This document shows, in pieces, positions 57,401-64,000 of a stretch of DNA of 64,000 nucleotides. The notes under the pieces are model-generated. The model was not told the DNA's origin and made no database searches. It was given only the letters and a program-made list of their open reading frames with translations. This stretch comes from Pycnopodia helianthoides (Eukaryota; Echinodermata; Asteroidea; Forcipulatida; Asteriidae): the NCBI GenBank assembly GCA_032158295.1, contig CM063249.1, positions 2,867,195 through 2,931,194 of the forward strand. Direction: 5' to 3'. Position numbers and translations under genes: made by a program. Positions within the stretch are counted from its first letter, which is position 1. Each line of letters starts with the position of its first letter.

Positions 57401-59060
57401 GATATCCGCCATTTACAGGTATTATTTAAAAACAAATAAATATATATATATGTGTATAGAAGTTAAAATAAAAATTGCACAATGACACAAACTGTATTAA
57501 TTATGAGAGCTAACGTTAATGTATTTTTCACATCTGAAAAGGAAGAAGTATGAGCATTTATAAAGTAGGTTGGACAGTTTTTAGTATCCGACAGGGCAAG
57601 TTAGGAAGTGGTTTTTACTAGCTCATGTACACCTGGGCTAGTGTTAAGGGTGAGCCCTGAGGTAGAAATGCCATCATATTAACGTATCTCCTAACAAGTT
57701 TGAGACCTTTTTGTAAGCAGTGACTCTCACATCTGAAAAAGTGAACGCTGTGCGCAATGTTTGAATTGTTGATTGCTTACCCAGTATCTTAATTGCGACC
57801 TTTATCATGGTGTGGTCATCTTGATTTTCTCCCATTCCTATCGCTGTGATCAAACCGAGGCTTGAAGGAGAAATAGTCTGGTTCCTTCTTGCACAATGAA
57901 TATTAAGGTTCATTAACCCTCTTGCTGTCTGACCATTCAATACCATTCACTGTGGTTTTGAATGATAGTTAAACTATGCCAGCCTGCAATATGATACCAT
58001 GAGGGAATGCATGTACACAGTACACAGTTAGTTCTGTGCACAGTTGTGCCACCGTACACAACCTTGGCAGTCGAATGGTTTCAAATGGTTGGTCAACTCA
58101 CTGGTAAATGTTGCCAAGAGTCACTGACAGTAGGAGGGTTAATGTTAATGGATACAAAGAACATGACACAGATGACCAACATTCTCTCTTTGGTTATTCT
58201 CCCCCCCTTTTTTTTAGGGCAAAGCGTGTGAGCTGGCCAAGCATGCCTTTGACAACGCTATAGCCCAGCTGGACAGTTTGCCCGAGGATTCCTACAAGGA
58301 CTCTACCCTCATCATGCAGCTCCTCCGAGATAATCTCACACTGTGGACAGCAGAGGACACCAAAGGAGACGGTAAGTCAACGTCAGTCTGGGAAAGCTTA
58401 ATACGCGAGTGTCATTTCGCATGATGGGGTGCCCTCAACATGAGGGCCGTTCTCGCAGTGTTATCATGAGAAAAAGGTTGTATTGTTTGTTTTTTTTTTT
58501 ACCCGTACACCAATGTGTGTTTAAGCACTGTACGTTCAGTACGTTCCCGAGTCCTGTTAAAAAAAAAACAAAAAACGCAGCCATATTTCTGTGGATAAAA
58601 TGGTCGACAAGTTTTTGTTCTCACAAAGCGTGGCAAGTTTTTTGTTCTGATGCAGTACCCGGGGGGCATTCTGGACCCTACTTTTGAAAGTTTTTACTGA
58701 AAGTTTGAAAGTTTGTACTGAACACGCTGAATTGTAACAAAGTCCTCGGAATGTTTTTTCACTTCTTCTTTTGTTTTAAATCCCTACTGTGCAATCTAGG
58801 GCATTCTATATGGTTTTATCTGTATAAAATATTTATATGTTTTGGGTGTATCAGCTGCAATTTGCGCATATCAGCCCGCAATTCGCGCGTATCAGCCGGA
58901 TACGCTAGCTTGTGCATGAGGAGCACCCTGTCTTCATGCCTATTGGTTACAGTTTGAGCCACTTGTGAGGATTCCTTGATTTCTTATACTATAATAATAC
59001 TTGTGATAATATTGTTTCTCAACAGCAAAAGTACAAGATATTGAAGACCAAGACCAGTAA
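51328..59060 (+). CDS. 14-3-3 protein, divergent paralog (tandem copy 2)
   Basis: Phosphopeptide-binding adaptor of the 14-3-3 family. Join 51328-51400, 54553-54761, 55687-55814, 56751-56943, 58218-58371, 59026-59060 gives 263 residues. Intron positions and phases (1, 0, 2, 0, 1) match copy 1 exactly. The second signature [20 protein letters not shown] is intact. Signature 1 is altered ([11 protein letters not shown], Tyr to Phe) and the usual ARR is ALR (position 61, zeta Arg55). Phosphate-pocket K55, R62, R143, Y144 and groove N189 are kept. The loop before FYLKMKGDY is about 7 residues longer than in human zeta and very acidic ([14 protein letters not shown]), and THPIRLG is TNPIRLG. It ends in an acidic DIEDQDQ. 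MAT.MKKV and [12 protein letters not shown] do not settle the isoform; no vertebrate symbol is assigned. Confidence 0.94.
51751..52072. mobile_element. TIR element 'AGGGTTCTGCCC', copy 1 (no minisatellite)
   Basis: Inverted ends AGGGTTCTGCCCAGGATTTC and GTGGGCAGAACCCT. The inner right side (CAGTGGTGGTTAGGGAATCC, GGCGGGTTTTCCGGCACCGA) is shared with copy 2. Confidence 0.85.
53087..53383. mobile_element. TIR element 'AGGGTTCTGCCC', copy 2 with three 33-bp units
   Basis: Ends AGGGTGCTGCCC and GAGCAGAACCCT. At 53134-53221 it carries three units of GTGCACAGAGTGTATACACA + CCTGGGCGCCTTT. The last unit ends TACACATG, as in the array at 59169. Confidence 0.85.
54062..54217. mobile_element. TIR element 'GACCTTATGCA', copy 2
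   Basis: AACTTATGCACATGACGCC and GACGTCAATGCATAAGGTCT are inverted ends. Interior AGATGGCGGCGTGATGACGT. Confidence 0.78.
54553..54761 (+). CDS. 14-3-3 copy 2, exon 2
   Basis: Acceptor CAACTAG. (D)[20 protein letters not shown] then [20 protein letters not shown]. Holds pocket K55 and R62; note ALR in place of ARR. Donor GAA|GTATGA, a weak donor. Confidence 0.93.
55185..55575 (+). repeat. tRNA-derived SINE, copy 6
   Basis: CTCAAGCTCTGGTGTTTCTG, GTGGGTTCAAGTCCCGGTCG, AAGGGGTTCGCCCCGGTGTT, GAGCGCTATATAAGAAGCCA, (TTA)n tail. The A-box end is degraded. It lies in the intron before exon 3. Confidence 0.87.
55687..55814 (+). CDS. 14-3-3 copy 2, exon 3
   Basis: Acceptor [26 protein letters not shown] then the extended acidic loop before AVFYLK(M). 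Donor AT|GTAAGT. Confidence 0.94.
55885..56066. mobile_element. TIR element 'GACCTTATGCA', copy 3
   Basis: GGACCTTATGCATTGACGG at the left, ATGTCCATGAGGTCTATT at the right; interior CGCCGCCATCTTAGAGG. Opposite orientation to 54062. Confidence 0.75.
56751..56943 (+). CDS. 14-3-3 copy 2, exon 4
   Basis: Acceptor [28 protein letters not shown] and [20 protein letters not shown]. Contains R143, Y144 and N189. Donor CCA|GTAAGA. Confidence 0.94.
56983..57230. repeat. 88-bp tandem repeat, about 2.8 copies
   Basis: AAAATGTGCCAATTTCCAGC starts at 56983, 57071 and 57159. It begins about 40 bases after exon 4 of 14-3-3 copy 2. Copies differ by a few substitutions and indels. Confidence 0.93.
57913..58142. 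mobile_element. TIR element 'TTAACCCTCCTACTGTC', copy 1
   Basis: TTAACCCTCTTGCTGTCTG and GACAGTAGGAGGGTTAA are inverted, about 230 bases apart. TTAA at both extreme ends could be a target duplication. It ends 75 bases before exon 5. Confidence 0.85.
58218..58371 (+). CDS. 14-3-3 copy 2, exon 5
   Basis: Acceptor [30 protein letters not shown] and the second 14-3-3 signature. Donor G|GTAAGT. Confidence 0.95.
59026..59060 (+). CDS. 14-3-3 copy 2, exon 6 (C-terminal tail)
   Basis: Acceptor CTCAACAG. (A)[13 protein letters not shown] at 59058-59060. The exon continues 14 bases to a GTGAGT donor. Confidence 0.9.
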
Positions 59061-59074
59061 GAAGTGACCAAAAT

Positions 59075-59659
59075 GTGAGTATCTTTGTCTATTATAGTAG
59101 GGTTCTGCCGAGGGTTTCTTTAGTGGCAGAAAAAATGCTCACGTAGTGTGGTCAAGGCAATTTCCTTTGTGCACAGAGTGTATACCCACCTGGGCGCCTT
59201 TGCGCACAGAGAGTATACACACCTGGGCGCCTTTGTGCACAGAGTGTATACACACCTGGGCGCCTTTGTGCACAGAGTGTATAAACACCTTGGCGCCTTT
59301 GTGCACAGAGTGTATACCCACCTGGGCGCCTTTGTGCACAGAGTGTATACACACCTGGCGCCTTTGTGCACAGTGTATACACACCCGGGCGCCTTTGTGC
59401 ACAGAGTGTATACACATGTGGGCACTGTACCTTGAATGGGAGACTTTGGAACGCTAGGTGGTAGTAGATTTACCACGTAAATTTCCATTGCTTACGAAGT
59501 TCTGAGCATGTTCAAATTTCTGAGAACAATGGATTTACCTGGTAAGTCTGCTGCCACCTAGCGTCATCAAACCTCTTCCATTGTATGGAGGTCGAACGGT
59601 TCCAAAAACCAAAGGTATACCTTGCCTTTAACACAGTTTACCTTTTGTTTGACCATCAG
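59075..59659 (+). other. Probable 3' UTR intron of 14-3-3 copy 2
   Basis: CAAAAT|GTGAGTATCT donor 14 bases after the stop and GACCATCAG|GGAGTTATCA acceptor at 59659. Position and donor context parallel copy 1. The TIR fragment with the eight-unit minisatellite lies inside. Confidence 0.6.
59100..59418. repeat. TIR element 'AGGGTTCTGCC', copy 3 with eight-unit 33-bp minisatellite
   Basis: Left end AGGGTTCTGCCGAGGGTTTC as in copies 1 and 2; then eight units of GTGCACAGAGTGTATACACA + CCTGGGCGCCTTT from 59169 (two are 1-2 bases short). The right TIR is missing. All long frames here, on both strands, are products of the 33-base period. Confidence 0.9.
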
Positions 59660-59810
59660 GGAGTTATCAGTGATGTGGGAACAGCCTCATCTTCTATTGA
59701 GTGATCATCATGGAGTAAACCCAGACTAGAACGGACAATCAGTTTAGCACAGCCTCTCGTCATCACCACCACACGGCCTTCTACAATACAACACGGGCAG
59801 AAGTTTCCAC
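59660..59810 (+). other. Candidate 3' UTR exon of 14-3-3 copy 2
   Basis: Begins GGAGTTATCAGTGATGTGGG after the ATCAG acceptor. The 3' end cannot be located from sequence. Confidence 0.4.
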
Positions 59811-59859
59811 TTATTTGTTTACTGTTTGGTTCTCAGAAGACCCCCCCCCCCCACTAAAA

Positions 59860-60040
59860 AAACCTCCTATACACTGGTACCACAGACCGCCACAAAGTAC
59901 CGTACCGTCCAGGCTGGGTGCAAGGGTTTCTTCTGTTTGTACAACTGGTACCACGTGGAAACCCAATGTGCACTGTTGACCTAGTCTCCACAGTCTCCTG
60001 TGGAGTTTCGTGGTAAAAGCCAGTTTGGCATCGGGGAGTT
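59860..60040 (+). repeat. Dispersed repeat shared with 12105-12285
   Basis: TATACACTGGTACCACAGAC, GTTTGTACAACTGGTACCAC and TCTCCACAGTCTCCTGTGGA in the same order as the GGNBP2 intronic copy. A C-tract precedes it. Confidence 0.7.
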
Positions 60041-60057
60041 TAGCGATAATATTAGGG

Positions 60058-60293
60058 TTAACCCTCCTACTGTCTGGCCATTCCTTCTCACCCACATAGT
60101 TTTCTTGCTCTATGGTTTTAAATGGTAGAAACGTCATGGCCAGCAGGGCATATATTGTCAAGTGGTGAACGCTCCTACAGAGTATACAGACAGTTCGTTG
60201 CACAGTTGTTCTACCACACACAACCCATGAAGTCGAATGATTTGGCGTCGACTTGTGAATGGTACTGAGAGTAGGAGGGTTATATTGGCACTG
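60058..60293. mobile_element. TIR element 'TTAACCCTCCTACTGTC', copy 2
   Basis: TTAACCCTCCTACTGTCTGG and GAGAGTAGGAGGGTTAT inverted ends. Interior GTGCACAGTTGT / GTTGCACAGTTGTTCTACCA and AGTCGAATG(A/G)TTT match 57913-58142. Confidence 0.85.
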
Positions 60294-61017
60294 TACTGGT
60301 TGGCGCAAGTAGATACAATGTACTCACCAAAGTGTGTCAAACACGGTTAGTTGCATCTGTGAGTTAGCTCACAGACTGTACTAGACTGTAGATCAGCACT
60401 AGCCCTGGTAGGACGCCATTCTCCGTAGCGTGCAACCTGGGCTAGGGCAGCCTTTGATCTCTGTAATTTATTTATTTATTATTATTTTTTCTTCTGAGGT
60501 TCAGGTGTCATGCCTGATGATACAAGGTGTAAAAATTTGAGGCCCTGGTATCTTTTACTAGCCCAGAGAAAATAATATGATCATTGAAATGCAAATGCTC
60601 TTTTCTTCCTATGAGATTGCCTTGAACCGGTTGTCCCACAGTGAACCACTTCCCATGCAAAATGTATCAAGTGCTACCGACAAAATCATCATTTGCTCCT
60701 CAATACAGTGTGCAACAAAAATTTATGTTCAGTCTAAATATTTTTGCTATGCAAAATTGCTGGACGAATGAAATTGCCCCCTGTCTGAAGTTGCCTGGTG
60801 TGACACAGCCCTTTGGTTCCAGCATCACTTGAGGTCCGGTAATTCCAGTTCAGTTCCACTGTGAAGTTTCAGTTGGTTTACATTAACGTTTAACAAAGCA
60901 CTTTTTTTGAATAGTTAGTATTTTCTACTGCACGTAAGAGTTATAACAACTGCGTATCTCATTCTTCTCAAATCTACTTAAGTATTATTGGTCTGGACTG
61001 GGTGGTCGGCAGACTTA

Positions 61018-61217
61018 CCAGTGCCCAATTTCATATAGCTGCTTCAGCAGAAAGTTTTTGCTTAGCGACAATTTTCTGGTAAGCAAAAACTAAGCAAGAA
61101 ACCAGTCAAAATCAGTGCGTGTGTAATGGTGTTTCGGCTGGTAACCTTTTTGTTGGGAAAGCAAAACTGTCTTGTGCTTAGCTACCTTTTGGCTGAAGCA
61201 GCTTTGTGAAATTGACC
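61018..61217 (+). repeat. Self-complementary MITE, copy 5
   Basis: CAGTGCCCAATTTCATATAG to GCAGCTTTGTGAAATTGACC, interior GTGCTTAGCTACCTTTTGGC. Confidence 0.82.
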
Positions 61218-62507
61218 CTTCCTGTGTAATATGTTAGTTGCGCGTCGCGCCTGCGCACTAACACTGTTGGCTGGCAAAATAAGAAAGACATCGCGCCATT
61301 TTGTGGGGGGCTGATGCTGGCATGACGCGTACGCGTCTGCCTAGAGCACAACTCTGTTGCGTTTGCCAACCGATGGTGGCATGCGTGTTTGTAATAGTAG
61401 GCATGCGTGAATTATAGTTGGCATATTTCATGGGAAGGGCCAATTGGGGCAACGTAAATCCATTGTTCACGGAAATGCGCGCATGCGCAGAACTATGCAA
61501 ATGATGGTTGTCTACTGCCACCTATCAACGCAAAGTTTCCTATTTATGCAAAAACTCTTTAAGTTCAAGAGATGAAACAATTAGGGAGATAAACCTTAGT
61601 ACAGTTTATTTATTGAGTTTTTTTTTCTTCTTTTTATTGATTTTTGGGCCCATCTCACAGACACCCACACGTTGAAATTGAGTTTTTCACACATGCATAT
61701 TTTTATTTGTTTTTGTTCTTTACGCACAGTTTGACCCTATTGTTATTTATCTTCTTTTGTTTTATGAAAAAACTTTGCTCAACAAAACACTCTGCGTTAT
61801 CACTTCCATGATTATTTGTTTTAATTTGTCTAAGGATTTTTGCTACATTGCAGATTTTAATTTAATATAGATCAGGTTTCCCCCCGCCGCGCAAACCATT
61901 TCTTTGTGTGTCCCCTTTTTTTTCTGAGTGTCCCCTACCCCCTTTTTTCTTGAGAATCTGGCGCAATCACTGTAAGTAATTAACCCTCATTATAATCTAG
62001 AATAATTAAGCTTAGATTTTCTGGTTTCTGCATAACATTATTGAAAAATACGACGCTACTCAGAATTTATACTGGTTTGCGGCACTTTTAACCTCGACTT
62101 CCTTCAATGATTTACTTGGATCCTTCCTCGCTTTAACAAAATCCATCACTGAAGACGTTTTTATTGTTTACAAACAGCGACCACCATTTTGTCTGGGAGG
62201 CCTGTCTCAAAAATGTATAAACTCGCCTGGCAAAAATTTGCCCTTTTCAGGGGGTAAAGCATTAAAACTTTGTCTATGAAGTATATAAGTTTACTTTTCG
62301 TTTTGGATACTAGAGTTATTTATCAGTAGTATGGTTATTAATTGGATAGCATTATTGGTCAAATAGTTAACTGTTGTATTTTTTATAGTGAAGGACACTC
62401 TTGTCGACCACTGTATTGTCGACCACTGGTACTTTGTCGACCACTGGTATTTTGTTGGCAAAACTCGCAGATGTCACATTGTAAAAGAAAGGTCGATATG
62501 GTTACTC

Positions 62508-62664
62508 AACACCCAAACTGTTGGATTCTGATTATGGTGGTATGCCTGATCCCATGAGTGATTTACTTGGATCCTTCCCCACGCTAACAAAATCCAACAC
62601 CATACAGTATACACAACACCCAAACTGTTGGACTCATGATTGTGGCGGTATGCCTGATCCCATG
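62508..62664. repeat. Direct repeat of about 50 bp (CAACACCCAAACTGTTGGA)
   Basis: ACACCCAAACTGTTGGA.TC, TGATTATGG(T/C)GG and TATGCCTGATCCCATG appear twice about 103 bases apart. Part of the phrase (CAACACCCAAGCTGTTGGAC) also occurs near 37179, and GATTTACTTGGATCCTTCC occurs near 62108 and 62561. Confidence 0.75.
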
Positions 62665-63264
62665 TAAAGCATGATCAGTTTACAAGTGCAGTCCTCCGTC
62701 CAACAGAACCAAACAAAACTTGCAGTTGGATTTGAAGCATTTGGAAGTTGTTAAGGTTAAATATACATTTCGTTTCGTAATGTAGGTATGTAGGTCTTTA
62801 CAAAGAAAGATGTTTAGAACATTAATAATCTATTGCAAAGTTTAGCAGGCAGTGACATTTTTAAGTTGTAAAGTTATGCGACATAATGTCAGAACACAAT
62901 GGATTTAATGAATTGTGTAACCAAAAATTACATTATTATTATTATTATTATTATGGAGTTGTGAGACACCATGTGGGTATTTTACAACCCTTCATAGTTT
63001 GTGTCATCGGATGAGGTTTCTGTCGGCAAGGACCAAGATAGTTGGCTTAACATTTTGTGTTTATTTGTGTGTGTGTGTGGTTTATTTCTATCTATCTCAG
63101 ATATTATTCTTTAACACTGATTAAGTACAATGTCCACATGGCCCTCTGAAATTTTGGCTGGTGTCCTATTTCTGCTGATCTTTCTGAGCTCGGTAAACTT
63201 GTGCATTACTGGCTTTGCAGACTTTATATTGCTTCAATATGCATACAGGCCTGTATTAACATAG

Positions 63265-63417
63265 AGGTAGGCCATGGCCTCTGTTGCCCTGGTCTTGCCC
63301 TTTTTTTTTCCCTTTCAAAAGTTTCCTATCGACTACAAGAATTTTCAATGGAACTGTCCTTCGCAGAACGAAAATGGTCTCGACCTCTCCAAGATGAAAT
63401 TCCAGGCCTGTACATAA
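63265..63417 (-). repeat. Dispersed 'GGCCATTTTC' repeat, inverted copy near right edge
   Basis: GGTAGGCCATGGCCTCTGTTG, CTTTCAAAAGTTTCC, GAATTTTCAATGGAACTGTC and GAAATTCCAGGCCTG. Confidence 0.78.
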
Positions 63418-64000
63418 TTTTACAAACTGTATGATTGTGATATATCAATTGTTGTATTGAAAACAAGAAGTAGTCTGTATTTCCCACAAGTATATTGTTC
63501 ATCATCCCTTTCTCATAAAGATTAGTCGGATTTGTTGAGGGGAAATGTGACTTTACAAAATTGCATTTTTTTTTCTCTCTCTTTTTTTATTAGTTTGTAA
63601 GCATTATATGCGCAGGAACAACTGTTTCAGTAAAATAAGTGTAGACAAATTATTTAAATTGCTTCTTTCTTTTTTTTTTTAAATGAGAGAAATTTGCCTA
63701 AGTTGCTGTAATACTCGATTGATTGGTTTGTGTTTTTGTGAGTGCAAGAAGTGTATTTCCCCCCCCCCCCCCCGAAAAAAGGGCAAAAGCTACCTTTGAG
63801 TTTAATTGTTTTAACTAAAATTCCATAGTACTTTTTTTTATATGACATTAGGAGTGAAGTGGGTTTGTAAAGACTATCATGCACACAAGAATTAAAACGT
63901 TCTGAAACACCTTGAAGTATTTTCTTGCGAGGAACACCCTTCATGACGTTGTCAGTTATGTCTTTATTCTGGTTTCTTTGTGTCTTTCTTTTCTGTTTGT

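Larger units (their letters stand above)
60294..64000. other. Region 3' of 14-3-3 copy 2, no gene recognised
   Basis: AT-rich DNA with a self-complementary MITE (61018), TGTCGACCACTG direct repeats (about 62402-62455), two copies of a CAACACCCAAACTGTTGGA phrase (about 62508-62560 and 62610-62664), an (ATT)n tract (about 62933-62954), an inverted dispersed repeat (63265-63417) and a C16 tract (about 63759). Part may be a long 3' UTR. No splice-compatible coding exon was seen on either strand. Confidence 0.55.

Noticed and set aside
59120..59488. Long overlapping open frames on both strands with HSVHKGA / TLCTKAP repeats
   Set aside because: They are by-products of a 33-base minisatellite (multiple of three), open in several frames at once, with no start context or splice support.
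59811..60308. 165-codon minus-strand open frame
   Set aside because: Covers two repeat elements (59860-60040 and 60058-60293); no homology recognised.

Overview
The window is animal nuclear DNA: intron-rich, AT-leaning and full of short non-autonomous repeats. The conserved genes are clearly metazoan. The mix of tRNA-derived SINEs and small terminal-inverted-repeat (TIR) elements, with the gene sequences, most resembles an echinoderm, probably a sea star. That assignment is an inference from memory, not a search result. All genes read on the + strand.

Layout. (1) 1-1001: the last two coding exons of ribosomal protein L6 (RPL6/eL6); the rest lies off the left edge. (2) 2886-19550: a complete GGNBP2 (gametogenetin-binding protein 2 / ZNF403) gene, with 13 conserved coding exons (676 residues from the conserved Met at 5250) plus a candidate upstream exon that would add 60 residues in frame. 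(3) 19551-27356: repeat-rich intergenic DNA. (4) 27357-43810: a 14-3-3 gene (260 aa), most like 14-3-3 epsilon, with a 12-kb first intron. (5) 51328-59060: a second, more divergent 14-3-3 gene (263 aa) with exactly the same six-exon layout and intron phases, so the two are tandem paralogs. Both have a donor-like site just after the stop codon, indicating an intron in the 3' UTR. (6) 59661-64000: the 3' region of the second gene and repeats; no further gene was recognised.

Functionally these are housekeeping or regulatory genes rather than a pathway cluster: a ribosomal protein, a Cys-rich nuclear protein linked to germ-cell development in vertebrates, and two phosphoserine/threonine-binding adaptors. 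The second 14-3-3 gene keeps the phosphate-binding Lys, Arg, Arg and Tyr but has changes around the binding groove.

The DNA between exons is dominated by repeats: a tRNA-derived SINE family (about seven copies), several TIR/MITE families present in 2-7 copies, large fold-back palindromes, and minisatellites of about 15, 24, 33, 64, 77 and 88 bp. Many long open frames in non-genic DNA are by-products of tandem repeats whose unit is a multiple of three. I found no CRISPR array, bacterial-type operon, rRNA or convincing functional tRNA gene.
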